A DNA stretch of 64,000 nt from Luidia sarsii (taxonomy: Eukaryota; Echinodermata; Asteroidea; Paxillosida; Luidiidae). The DNA is taken from contig OX465110.1 in NCBI GenBank assembly GCA_949987565.1, forward strand, positions 4,264,061-4,328,060, given 5' to 3'. The translations under genes and the position numbers were made by a program. This document shows positions 31,881 through 42,759 of this stretch, piece by piece (position 1 is the first letter of the stretch; each line of letters opens with the position of its first letter). Below the pieces are notes generated by a model that was not told the DNA's origin, did not search any database, and was given only the letters and a program-made list of their open reading frames with translations.

Positions 31881-31973
31881 CACACGGTGTGGTTCGTCCG
31901 TCATACATGTATAATATTGCATGCGTTAGGCTCGGTGGGTATCGTACAATAGTAGGCCTATGATCAGTTTATG

Positions 31974-32072
31974 GCAGAAAGATCCTGCTATAGGATCGAA
32001 ACGTCAGGCCCACTAACTTTTTGCATTTTGGTAATTTTAGTCAGTAAGCAGTTTGCAACATTTTTGTATATC
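31974..32072. repeat. Half copy of the GACGTTTCGATCC repeat
   Basis: GATCCTGCTATAGGATCGAA, ACGTCAGGCCCACTAAC and the tail TCAGTAAGCAGTTTGCAACA. Confidence 0.8.
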
Positions 32073-32261
32073 ACAGAAATGATACAATGTAAACCTGCTA
32101 AAGATTCAAGTCTACGTGTACCTTAGAAAACAAGTCCCGCTAGCATGTGAATACTTAAAAGAAGTCACCAGACTCCTGGATGGTTTCGTGTTCAAAAGGG
32201 ACAGCACGCAAAATGCGGTGCACCTTCTCCATCATTTTGATATCTGAATTATTATTTTCAC

Positions 32262-32452
32262 CCGGAAAATGCCACGCAATAGGCCAACATTATATTGCCC
32301 ATGGAGGATATTGCAGCCGCCGTAGGTGTGACAGTCGCTGGGGCGGATTTCTTCCTCTTCTTGGGAGGGTCCGGTGCCTGCTGGAACTCATCATCTTCCT
32401 TCTCCAGAAGCTTTTCCAGGCTGAGGTCGTTTAGGTCCGCGTCGGAGAGCAT
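32262..32452 (-). CDS. Probable first coding exon of a small nuclear-type protein, function unknown
   Basis: The ATG (ACAACCATGC, A at -3) opens a frame rich in acidic leucine pattern (LSDADLNDLSLEKLLEKEDD), then PDPPKKRKK, a classical basic nuclear-localisation motif, then an Ala/Thr/Pro stretch. A good promoter precedes it. The 3' end is unsure. A weak donor CCGG|GTGAAA lies at 32262-32260, and without splicing the frame stops two codons later, giving a 64-residue protein. The last dozen residues are encoded by the direct repeat. No family recognised. An upstream in-frame ATG at 32545 lies within the octamer and before the TATA, so it should not be transcribed. Confidence 0.55.
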
Positions 32453-32514
32453 GGTTGTGGTGGTATTCCGGCTACACAAATCTACACTGGGGTTTTCTCG
32501 TCCAAGCCTCTGGC

Positions 32515-32545
32515 TTTTATAGACCGTACCTTCACTCATTTGCAT
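32515..32545 (-). promoter_or_regulatory. Octamer plus TATA core promoter
   Basis: The minus strand reads ATGCAAAT (32545-32538) and, 16 bases on, TATAAAA (32521-32515). The ATG of the downstream frame is 62 bases past the TATA, leaving a leader of roughly 30-35 bases. POU-factor octamers combined with a nearby TATA are classical in H2B-type and other compact promoters. Confidence 0.6.
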
Positions 32546-32759
32546 TTCTATTCAGACTTTTGAGTCTGTAAAGTATTTGTGGTATTTCGGCCGCAACTGA
32601 TGTGCGTCCATACTGACTCCTCACATTGTGCTTCTACTCGTAGAATCACAGTTAAACTTCGCTTTAAATTTCATTTAAATCTCGTTTAATTATTAGATTA
32701 TTATTTTCACCTGGAAAATGTCACGCAATAGGCCAACATTATATTGCCCATGGCCACCC

Positions 32760-33418
32760 GCCGGTCTTATGAACAATTCGAGTTTGTCCTCGTATGTCGG
32801 AAGCACCCAATGTGACCGAACAGCTCTTTTTTAAAATAAACCAAATTCTCCGAGTTGATTCAGTCTAAAACGTGTTTTCCCCGCCTTTTATATAGACAAA
32901 CTAGAATAAGGACATTGTTCGAGTAACAATGGATGTGAAGTGGATAGGCCTACTCGGACAGAACCTATCTCCTTAATGCCATTTGGCTATCAGAATGTCC
33001 AAAGCAAGAATCGATCCCGTGATCTCACGTGAGCTTGTCGAGTCCACGCGGATTTCCAGCCGGAGGGGAGATCACCTTTTCTTTTCTTTTTGATCTAGCG
33101 GCCTGCGTGGTGCTGCACGATCCCTCAGTGAATCACCCCCTACCGCCGGAATGGGAACTCTATATCTAGCGGTAAACCAAAAAACGAGTGTTCTTTCGGG
33201 ATGAACGCCCAAGTCTTCTTGACTATCTCTTGAATCATTTCGTCGGCAGTCAGTGTGTCGGGGAAACTCTACACGCTCAGTACTTAAAACATATTAATTT
33301 TCTCTTAAAAAACAAACAAACCCAAATCATCCGTATCGCTACGTTCCACTGACACTTGAATGATTCGGTCCTGTGAATTGTGACTTTTGCTGGTGCTGTG
33401 AGGAATGGCGAATGGCGA
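32760..33418. other. Intergenic sequence, nothing recognised
   Basis: Unique sequence without a coding signal. Confidence 0.45.
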
Positions 33419-33768
33419 TGCCCTAGGTCAAACGATTGCCAAAGTTTGTGTGTTAAACCCTTAAACATTCCAAAAAAGAAAACCTGCGAAGGTTTTAGCT
33501 CCAATGGTAATCTGAGAAAGTAGAAAAAGGCAAAAAACCGCCACGGTTTTCGCATCGTTCTGTAGTGTAAGCAATAGTTTATTGCTCGCGAGTAATAAAA
33601 CTATTTGTCGATGTTTGAGTGAAGATTTCTCGAGAAACACAGCATTCCAGACCGTAAGATTTCAACATTAGGACTCTATCATGACCATCTACAAACTGTG
33701 TAAATTGGAAGGAAATCTGTGGACATCGATGTTTTCAGATCTTCCCAATGTTGTATTGGGCCTTTAAA
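33419..33768. mobile_element. MITE, family Q, left end eroded
   Basis: CCTGCGAAGGTTTTAGCTC, GGTAATCTGAGAAAGTAG and CCCAATGTTGTATTGGGCC match the family. The left terminus has decayed to GCCCTAGGTCAAACGATTGC. Confidence 0.75.
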
Positions 33769-33927
33769 GGGACCTTACCGTTGTTCCTAAGATAACGTTC
33801 GGTTTTGTTCAAGAATATGTCAAGAAAAGATAAAAAATGCAGGGGGAACAACAATCAATCTAGGAAATCTAGCGGCCATAGCCTCGCTTTCAGTTCGATG
33901 CATACAATTTGCATAGCTTATTAAGAA

Positions 33928-34113
33928 CGCAGTGGCTATTGTTACGGCAGTCGTCTGTGTGGTTCCCGCACTTGAAAGCATTCGTCAGCATTGCAGGCTG
34001 GTGGAACCAGACTATTCGTCGATAGTCTGGTTTCAAGAGCTAAACATCCAGACAAATAGTGTTCAGTACGTCAGGGAACCATATGGACGACTGCCGTAAA
34101 CACAGCCACTCCG
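33928..34113. mobile_element. Hairpin MITE with perfect 9-bp target-site duplication, copy 1
   Basis: The 186-base element begins CGCAGTGGCTATTGTTACGG and ends with the inverse CCGTAAACACAGCCACTCCG. The arms include GCAGTCGTCTGTGTGGTTCC. It is flanked on both sides by TATTAAGAA (33919-33927 and 34114-34122). An inner inverted repeat on ACCAGACTAT lies at the centre. It has no coding capacity. Confidence 0.88.
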
Positions 34114-34122
34114 TATTAAGAA

Positions 34123-35107
34123 AGGCCTACAGCTAGCAACCCATCTTCGACCATAGCACATAACGCACGAACATGAATGCAATCAATGGCCTATATGTGA
34201 CCCGGCACAACGACATGAGGAATATCCCACCCAAACACTTTTTGAGTAAACAACGCCTGAAGTTAAAGTATCTTTACAATTCGATTACAAATCAATATTT
34301 TGTTTTGTATTTTTGGAAATTTTAAGTATTAGAGGATAATATATTTTGATATCATTTGAAATCTAATGGTATACGCTTTCACATCATTAGAAAATCTCAA
34401 AATCTCAAAAGTGGGGTTATTCCTCTTTATGCTGTGCCGGGTCACATATTATGAATGTGAATTTATATTAGTCAGAAACGCAATGCGCGTCTTCACGAGG
34501 ACCGACGCCCACGCAGCCCTTTCCGACTCTGCTTGAGTTTCACAAGACTCACGTGACGGAATGTGCGCCGATGCGCTTTGGTGACACACGTCTTGTGCGG
34601 GCGCGCTTTGTTTTTTGAACGCAGCATGCAGCGCAACAGGTCAGAGATATCGAGGTATGGGGCAGGGCGGCGTATCGGAGCGGTAATGTGGCGGGAGATG
34701 GAGAGAAAACGGTGCGGGGAAAACTGTGGCGAAAGGTCGCCGAGAGATTTGCAGAGGATCCTCTTCGAGAAAGTACCTGCCTCGATAAATCTGCGTCGAA
34801 ATCAGGACAGTCCTTTTTTTGCACGCATTTTGATCAATATGCAAACCTAAGAAAAAGAAGAAAAATAGTAGAGGGCCTATCGTGAAGATTGGACGAGCTA
34901 TTAAAGAACATACACCCACGCTGAATCCGGCTGTCAAGCCTGTAAATGGGGGCGTTGAGCCTGACCCATATAAGCGTCACGACGTATGACACTTAACCAC
35001 CGTGGCTAAGCTATAAGTGCGCATGCGTGAAGCCAGGTTTTGCTGAGGCCTCCCGCATTCATTCATTCATTCATTCATGCATTTCTCGGGTAGTTACAGG
35101 CACAAGC
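34123..35107. other. Intergenic sequence, nothing firmly recognised
   Basis: A short CATT microsatellite lies at 35058-35077. Overlapping open frames at 34549-34885 on both strands lack splice sites and domains. Confidence 0.45.
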
Positions 35108-35300
35108 ACGAATCAACCCTAACCCTTATCCTAATCCTAACCCTAACAACCCTAATCCTGAACCTAACCCTAATCCTAATCCTAATCCTAACTCTATCAG
35201 TAACGCTAACCCAACTCGAACTCTAACTCTATCCCTAACGCTAACCCAACCCGAACTCTAACTCTATCCGTAACCATAACCCTAACTGTAGCGCCGTAAG
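35108..35300. repeat. Degenerate CCCTAA-like array
   Basis: CAACCCTAACCCTTATCC, CTAATCCTAACCCTAAC and TCTATCCCTAACGCTAACCC show an eroded telomere-like hexamer on the opposite strand sense from the array at 22.9-23.5 kb. Confidence 0.7.
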
Positions 35301-35554
35301 CCTAACCTACGCTGGTTTACAAAACGCGTCCTTGTATTGTCCCCACACAATTTACGGGGTACCAGCATGGCTGAACGACGGTGGTTAAGCGTCATATGTC
35401 GGTCCTCTTATATATCTCCTCCTCATTCTCCAACCGTGGTCCCGAAGTAACTAAAACAGTGTTCACGCTTTCAGTTGACGAGCCGGACGCGACCACGACG
35501 CCCTCTCCCGCCTAAAACCGTCGATCGAGCGGCCAAGCCAAGCGTTAAAAAAAA

Positions 35555-35741
35555 CGCAGTGACTGTTGTTACGGCAGTCGTCCGTGTGGTTCCCTGACTT
35601 GATTGTATTTCGTCAGCATTGCAGGCTGCATGGTTGAACCAGTCTATTAGCTGATAGTCTGGTTCCAAGAGCTTAACATCCTGACAAATACTGTGAAGTC
35701 AGGGAACCACACGGACGACTGCCGTAACAACAGCCACTGCG
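35555..35741. mobile_element. Hairpin MITE with 9-bp target-site duplication, copy 2
   Basis: The 187-base relative of 33928-34113 begins CGCAGTGACTGTTGTTACGG and ends CCGTAACAACAGCCACTGCG, with better matched arms. It is flanked by TAAAAAAAA at 35546-35554 and 35742-35750, again nine bases. Confidence 0.88.
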
Positions 35742-36116
35742 TAAAAAAAAAAACCGATCAGCGGGGTGCCTTTTGTCGTGCGCGAAGCCCGACAGAACTA
35801 TAACCTGGTCTATTCAGTGTCGGGTAGTATAATCCATCGATTTCCCCTCTGTCCGCGTGTTGTTGACGTGGGAGACATCTTTGGCTTCAAAGTCGACACA
35901 AAGCCGTCTATTCGTGTGAATGATGTGTGACTAACAGTCCTGAATAGACAACCGACTGGCTGTTTGTATACATCACCGGCTCTGTGCCCTAATCGCAGTC
36001 GCCCATTGAAACTCAAATTCACTTCCCCCCAAACATAAATCAATTTGCCAAGTCGCAGTAATCGCGGGGGTGGGGTTGGCGACTGGACAACACAATCTAA
36101 CGCCTGCTACCTCTGG

Positions 36117-36312
36117 TGATATACAAAACATGTTGCAAACTGTTTGCCAGCTAAAATTACCAAAATGCAAATCTCAAAGTTTAGTGGGCCTCAATGTTTC
36201 GATCCTAGCACTTCGCAGGACCTTTCTCAAAGGCAGAGTGACTCTGCCGTCACTCTGCCTTGGGAAAGGTCCTGCTAGGATCGAAACGCCAGGCCCATTA
36301 AATTTTGAGGCC
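36117..36312. mobile_element. GACGTTTCGATCC hairpin element, full copy
   Basis: ATATACAAAACATGTTGCAA and AAATTACCAAAATGCAAATC lead into TGGGCCTCAATGTTTCGATC, ACCTTTCTCAAAGGCAGAG and the inverse arm GGTCCTGCTAGGATCGAAAC. The loop carries the short repeat GAGTGACTCTGCCGTCACTC. Confidence 0.85.
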
Positions 36313-36684
36313 TGCTACTTTTGTCTTCTGGCAGACGCAATGTAGCTAGTTGATTATAGTGAAACGAGTTAAACTGGCAACCAGTCCCGTGGCGTCGTGG
36401 ATGCAGGAGCATCACGCTTTGCAATGGCGAGCAACGCGCGGGAGGGTGGTTGGGGAGGACTCAATGTGAAGTCCACGGATCACTCGATGCGTGCACTCGG
36501 CATTCGTGTCACGCTATTTAAGCTGTACATGCATATACCCCTCCTCCCCCTCCAATCAACGCGAATTTGTACTTGATTAATGCAGGTGTTGGCCTATATA
36601 GACGAGCCACTTTGCTTTTAGGAAGCTCGTCGGGACAGATGTACCAGTCGACAGAGGACCAAGACGTCGGTCGCGATTTTTTTC

Positions 36685-37010
36685 TTTACACCGCAGCCAT
36701 GGGTTTTTCGCTGTGGCGGTGCAAATCCGAGCTTGAAAAGAGACTAGCCCGGCTGCGTTACCGTAGATCAGCCAGTGCACTCAGCTGGACACCATTAACA
36801 TCAGCTAGAGATTTTTAATAAATAAGACACCTTACATGTTTGTGTTAAACTACAACTACAGCAACAAGGGTCAGTCACATTCCGCCCATCCACAAGAAAT
36901 CCCAACCGGCTGATCTCACAACGGAGCACTTCAATGTGGTCTCTTTCCAAGCGCGGATTTGCACTAACACAGCGACAAAATCCACTCATGGCTGCGGTGT
37001 AAAAATACGC
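36685..37010. mobile_element. Foldback element, TACACCGCAGCC family, better copy
   Basis: The left arm TTTACACCGCAGCCATGGG with GGTGCAAATCCGAGCTTG faces the right arm CAAGCGCGGATTTGCACT and ATGGCTGCGGTGTAAAAA. The arms are about 60 bases, 200 bases apart. Same family as 9561-9900. Confidence 0.75.
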
Positions 37011-37962
37011 CTCCCTGTCGTCATCGAAGTCACCACCGTCACCACATGCATACACCCCCCCCCCAATGTTGCCCCCCCCCTCATATCATGACCACGAGCG
37101 TGTTGGTACATATACAAACCAATAATTCCACAGTGACGTGTGCCTCTGCAATGGCAAAGCGATTAGGCTAAAAAGAAATTAGCAATCCAAAGAAGCCAGC
37201 GCATCACTGCTTTCGGTTGGCACTCGGACAAGGTTATCGGCGCTGTACGGGAAACCAGGGGAGGTTCATCACCCCACCGTCACGCTTTCGTGCTCAGCAT
37301 CGCTAGCTGCAGACAACAACAAAAGGAATACAAACACGGATACACATTAATAACGTTTCCAAATAAAAATAGAAGTATACAAGGAGGCCTATACGGACTG
37401 ATTTCCTAACAGATCAGCAACAGATAAGCCTATATACACGATTCAGAGACAAACCTGTCATTGGTAAAAACCCTCGCTATGGACGTTTTTCATTACATTT
37501 CGATGCTAATGCCATTCATGGTACGTATTTGCAAGCTTTGTTTCGTTCACTTTGATTTACTCTTTTAAACAAAGGATTTTCTGTCTCAGAGTTCATTCGC
37601 TAGTGGTTATATATAGGGCAATATGCTGAATCCATAGACCGATTGCGAGACCACTGTTTACATGCCACCAAGCACGGGCCACTTATACTGTTACATTGGG
37701 TATTTTGTTTCGTCTCATTCGGCACAGAGCAGAAATGGAAATGTACAGAGAAGAATGCGGACAATGTGATAGTCTTCTTTTGTTTCCACTCCTGTTCTGC
37801 ACCAGATGGGATGAACAAAAAAATTACCCATTATAGGTCTCGCGATGGCATGTATAGACATTGGTCGCGCAACGTGTCTATTATGTGATCCAACTTCTGT
37901 CGGGATTCTTTCTATAGGTGGAAATCAAAAAAGTTGACTACTAGGGAAGGCCACCATCTACG
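37011..37962. other. Intergenic sequence, nothing recognised
   Basis: C runs at 37056-37080; otherwise unique. Confidence 0.45.
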
Positions 37963-38035
37963 GGCTGGATAGCTCAGATGGAAGAGCACTGGTACGTTAA
38001 TCCAGAGGTCTAGGGTTCAAGTCCCGGTGCAGTCA
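37963..38035 (+). tRNA. tRNA-Asn(GTT)-like sequence, probably a pseudogene or SINE head
   Basis: Seventy-three bases fold as a cloverleaf: acceptor GGCTGGA/TGCAGTC, D arm GCTC/GAGC, anticodon stem CTGGT/TCCAG with loop ACGTTAA, variable AGGTC, and T arm with loop TTCAAGT. The A box TAGCTCAGATGG and B box GGGTTCAAGTCCC are intact, and TTTT follows at 38039. Against a working gene are C instead of U at position 33, a G-G mismatch in the acceptor, a T-T in the anticodon stem and weak outer T-stem pairs. Confidence 0.5.
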
Positions 38036-38090
38036 AAGTTTTCTTTGCCAATTCTTTTTTTTTTTCAATTTCTTTAATTAAGGAGTAACA

Positions 38091-38260
38091 TTTGAAAATG
38101 TTGCAAACTGCTTACCGAGTAAAAAAACAAATGAGCAAAATGCAAGTACAGTACCAACAATTAGGAGGGCAGGTCCTTTCTCAAAGGCAGAAGTATGTCT
38201 TCGACAGTGTCTTCCTTTGAGAAAGGACCTGCAAGGATCGATACGTGGAGCAGGCCTAAT
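38091..38260. mobile_element. GACGTTTCGATCC element, partly decayed
   Basis: AAAATGTTGCAAACTGCTTA begins it, followed by CAGGTCCTTTCTCAAAGGCA and the inverse TTGAGAAAGGACCTGC, AAGGATCGATACGTGG. Confidence 0.75.
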
Positions 38261-38649
38261 TTCGGATATTTGCTAAGGCATCATTACAGTTTGTCTTATA
38301 CTCTTGCACCTCAGGCCTATATACTTTGGCGGGAAATGTGTATGCCAAGAACCTTTCGAAGAAACGAAGGCTAATTGATTTCCATTTATGATGAGATCGA
38401 TGGGGAGTCCGGTGGGATGTTTGTCGGCCCATTCAGGCAGATAGCCACTTGACAGTCGCGGCCGCCTATAGCTTTGCCTTTTTTCCCTCCGACCACAAGA
38501 CGACCATCATTATTATGGAGGTGTTTGTCCCGAGGAGTGTTTGTTGGAGAGGGGAGTCCGTGTCTGTATTGTGCTGAGAGGCACTTGAAGACGCGGAGAA
38601 GTGGAGGAAGAGCGGTCCTTATCAGGCACAAACAATTCTCTCTTGCCCG

Positions 38650-39182
38650 TCTTGTCTCTCTCATTCTCTCTCTCTCTCTCCCTATTTCTGTCTCCCTCCC
38701 CCATCTTTCTCTTTTCTCTATCCCCCTTTCTCTCTCCCTCTTCCCCTCTCTCCCTTTCTCTCCCTCTCTCTCCCTCTCTATCTGTTTCCCCCATCTCTCT
38801 TTATTTTTCCCTCTCTCTCTATCTGTCTATATATATCTCACTCTCTCTCCTTCCCTCTATCCCTCTCTCCTCTCCCCCCCCCCCCTCTCTCTCGGTCTCT
38901 CTCCCATCTCTCTATTTTCCCACTCTCTCTATCTGTCTTTTCCACTCTCTCTATATATCTGTCTTTCTCCCTCTCTCCCCCTTCTCTCTGCCTCTCTCTA
39001 TCTGTCTATCTCCCTCTCCCCCTCTCTCACCCTCTCTCTCTCTTTCTCCCCCTCTCCCTGTCTCCCAAGTCAGTCTCCTCTCTTTGTCTCCCTCTCTCTA
39101 TATCTCTCTCCCTTCCTCTCTCTGTCTCCCTCTCTCACCCTCTCTCTCTCCCTCCCTTTCTCTCCCTTTCCCTCTCTCTCAC
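38650..39182. repeat. CT-rich microsatellite
   Basis: CTCTCT blocks with TATCTGTCT and CCCCTCTC variants over about 530 bases. Long Ser/Leu/Pro frames here are composition artefacts. Confidence 0.95.
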
Positions 39183-40385
39183 CACGTGTCTCTTGCTACG
39201 TCTTCGCCTCTCTCCGCTATACACCGGGGGCTCCGATCCACAGTGTACTCGATACCGTTACCCGGTCCTCGACTCGTCGATCCGATATTCGATCGTGGGG
39301 AGGGATTAGAGGAGGCTACACCGGAAATCGATAAGCGCCGTGACCGGTAGGGTAACCAGACTACCTGCACGGTGTCGAGGATGGCATGGGAAATAATGGC
39401 CGGGCTCATCAGCACTCTCCGTGCCTGCCTTCCTTCCTGCATACATGCATGGGCTGTGCGCGGCCCTTGGTATAACATAATAATGATGTAACCGAGGTGA
39501 TGTATGTACGCGTACGCGGATGACATCTGTACCGCGCGCAGCGCACCGGTGCAACCAAAAAATATGCCGCGAACGATTAGACTCATCCGTGAATTACGAT
39601 GCAGCGGGCGTGCTGGTTGACTCGGACGCGCCGGGGGAACGGCAGTCGGCGATGAACGTCGCCCGGTGGTGACTGGTGCGCGCACGGGCATCGGTGGTTG
39701 TAAGGGGGGAGAGGGACGCCCTGTACGGTATAGGGCGCTGGTTGGGGGACAGCTCGGGACACGGACACCACGGAGACACGCGGTGACCCGTCATCTGCCA
39801 CTACGGTCACAGCCGGCAGCACAGAATGTAACGGGTGAGGTGACAGTACCACTCAACCCCCACGGATCGTCGGTACTGGAGCCCCATTCCGCCTGAGCTG
39901 CCGACCGGAGACCGACACGCGGGACTTCAACCCACAAGAAAAAAAAAACGAGGTTAGGATATACATTTTCTTCTGCCTTCGAATATAACTCGCCGCCATT
40001 AAGATAATTCGTGTGGTTTATTTTCATTGTTTCCTCTGCATATACGCGTGGTGCGGTTTTTTTTTTTTAGCCACAGTCGTACCGGGGGTACCTGTATCTT
40101 TCTCCCCTAAGTCATAAAACCGCTACACCGTTTTGTTAGAATAACAAAACTGAAATTGATTAGAATTATGCCCGTGTCGGTAGAGCTTAAAGGGAGCGTG
40201 TGAGGGGGGGGGGGGTTGGTGGGTACATCGTAAACTGTGACGGAAATTCCGCCACTCCCAACATCTGTTAATGCTACGCGCGGATTCCTTCCCCCCACTC
40301 TGTCAGATTCCAGCAATAGCTGAGCTGGCTCTGTCGTGCCCCCGACTCGGCTCCGTCCTAAGTCGTGGATCAGCGTCGATGCACA
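39183..40385. other. Intergenic sequence, CpG-rich, nothing recognised
   Basis: High CpG between 39500 and 39900 without a convincing first exon. G run at 40205-40215. Confidence 0.45.
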
Positions 40386-41392
40386 CACACTCTCTCCTCT
40401 CTCTCCCTCCATCTCTCGCTCTCCACCTGTCTCCACCTCTCTCCATCTCTATATCCACCTCTCTCTCTCTCTCCATCTCTCTATTCACCTCTCTCTCCAT
40501 CTCTCTCTCCCCCCTCTCTCTCTCCATTTCTCTCTCCATCTCTCTATCCACCTATCTCTCCATCTCTTTCTCCCTCTATCTCTCCATTTCTCTCTCTACC
40601 TCTCTCCACCTCTCTCCCTCTCTCTATCCACCTCTCTCTATTCACCCCTCTCTCTCCATATCTTTCTCCTTCTCTCTCTCCATCTCTCTCCATCTCTCTC
40701 CATCTCTCTCCACTCTCTATCCATCTCTCTCCATCTCTCTCTCAATCTCTCTCTCCATCTTTCTCCACCTCTCACTCCATCTCTTTCTCTCAATCTCTCT
40801 CTCCATCTCTCTCCATCTCTCACTCCATCTCTTTCTCTCCATCTCTCTCCATCTATCTCTTTCTCCACCTCTCTCCATCTCTCTCTTCATCTCTCTACAT
40901 ATCTCTCTCTCCATCTCTCTCTTTTCATCTTTCCCCCTGTATCTTCCCCTCTCCCCATCTCTCACCCCCTCTCTCCCTCTCTCCATCTCTCTCTCTCAAT
41001 CTCTCTCTCCTTCTCTCTCCATCTCTCTCCATCTCTCTCTCCATCTCTCTCTTCATCTCTCTCCACCTCTCTCCATCTCTCTCCATCTCTCTCTCCATCT
41101 CTCTCTCCGTCTCTCTCCACCTCTCTCTATCTCTCTCTCCATCTCTCTCTTCATCTCTCTTCATCTCTCTCCATCTATCTCTCTCCATCTCTCTCTCTCC
41201 ATCTCTTTCTTGATCTATCTTCATCTCTCTCCATCTCTCTCTCCATCTCTCTCTTCATCTCTCTTTATCTCTCTCCATCTCTCTCTTCATCTCTCACTCT
41301 CTCTCCCCATCTCATCCCATCTCTCTCCCCTCTCGCTCTCCCCATCTCTTTCCTATCTCTCCTCTCTCCTCCCTCTCTATCTAGGAAAGAGA
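40386..41392. repeat. 1 kb CTCTCTCCATCT microsatellite
   Basis: Tandem CTCTCTCCATCTCTCTCCAT-type units throughout. Ser/Leu/His frames remain open for hundreds of codons because the unit lacks stops. Confidence 0.95.
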
Positions 41393-42759
41393 CAGTTCTT
41401 CACGCGTTTGTGTTTTGCTTTATACCTCCCTTTAGTATACCCGCTAAGGACGAGTAACGTCGGTAACAGCTGCATTCGCGGCATGAGCGCAGCTCCCTCT
41501 CCCTTGGAGGCATCCACACATGCACTGAGGCAGTGGGGCGGACTGCGTCATCTTCCTTATACGCTATACTAGCTCGCTGGCTCTCTACCCCCCCCCCCCC
41601 TCCACCTCATCACATCCCATCCCCACACCCACAGCCCTTCTACGCGTCCCGGCCGCTCCGTCTCTATCAGTCAGTCAGCCGACGGCAGAGACGCAGTCGT
41701 ATACCAAACCCGCCGCGATCACGGACGACTCGGACAAACCAAACCATAGTAATGTAGTATACACCCACTCGTGCACCTATACAGTTACACAAACACACAC
41801 ACACACACACACGGCCCCCGAAGTCTAATCAAGACAAAGCCGGCCAGCGCTGATTGATCTGAGCACATGCAGGGGTCCAGTCTGTCCAATCGTGTGTCGG
41901 GGTGTGTGTGTGGGGGTGTGTGTGGCTGTGTGTGTGTGTTTCTCAAGTCCGGCCGACGTACTCCCTCCAGTCTAATTTACTAAACCCCTATCAAAAATGT
42001 CAGCGTCCGATTATGTAGGCTGATTTGGAGAGGATATAATATACCGGATGTTTCTGAGGATTTTTTTTATTTTATTTTAGGACAAGAGCCCGACGTGCTT
42101 CAGTCCTTTGCACTCGGGTAATTGGGCAACGCTTCGGTTCATGCTCGCTGAACGAAACCCCGAGCTGTTTTTTCCTTCTTCTTCTTCGTCTTATATCTTC
42201 TTCTCCTCGATCTTCCTGTGCAAAGCTTAGGAACGTGTGGATGATCCTCAGCCGACTGAAGCATACACGATCCGTGCGCTGCTGGTCTTCCGAATAGTGT
42301 TTTACGGCGAGGCACTCAATGCTAAATGGTGCATCGCTGTGTTGTTGTTTTTTTTCTATCGGTGTTCATCCCCACCCCACACTACGACCCCCGACGGCCG
42401 TGGGGCTCAGCTCAGCTCAGCTATAGCTGACGGCACGCAAGCCTCCCGTGCTGGCTGAATCCCCCGCCCGGCGTACTGACCGGAAAGCGACCGAGTCATA
42501 ACAGCCGGGCAGACGGAGGGGGGGTTGCGGGACTCGAGGCGGATCAAGCCGGAGATCGAGACGGCGGCCCCGCCACAAGAACTCGGCTACACACGGTGCG
42601 GAGGGCCAGGGAGGAAGGAAGGGGGATTATGTTGTTTTGCCATCCGATTCCAGCACTGCCTCCTCGCTGTCCTATTTCTCCTCCTCCTCCTCCTTCTCGT
42701 CCCGATCTTGCGACCGTCCCGTGTGTGACCCGCTCTCCTGCCTGCCTCTTGCCCTCCAG
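41393..42759. other. Upstream region of the 42.8 kb exon
   Basis: CA run at 41788-41812, GT run at 41900-41942 and a CTCAG repeat at 42412-42421. CpG-rich sequence from 42450 to 42640 is a candidate promoter and non-coding first exon for the following coding exon. No TATA seen. Confidence 0.4.

Larger units (their letters stand above)
32249..32753. repeat. 54-base direct repeats bracketing a promoter and reading frame
   Basis: The segment TTATTTTCACCCGGAAAATG with CCACGCAATAGGCC and AACATTATATTGCCCATGG occurs at 32249-32302 and again, with three substitutions, at 32699-32753. The 396 bases between hold the octamer/TATA promoter and the exon start. Similarity stops at the repeat edges. Confidence 0.8.

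Noticed and set aside
32453..32545. Upstream in-frame ATG at 32545 as start of the 32.4 kb protein
   Set aside because: It lies within the octamer and upstream of the TATA box, so it should not be in the transcript.
34549..34885. Overlapping frames on both strands near 34.7 kb
   Set aside because: Three frames are open together and none has splice sites or a known motif.
40271..41572. Very long Ser/Leu/His open frames in CT arrays (also 13308-14335, 26437-27094, 38474-39350, 52515-53362, 54776-55456)
   Set aside because: They follow from stop-free microsatellite units and are open in two or three frames at once, with no start context or splice sites.
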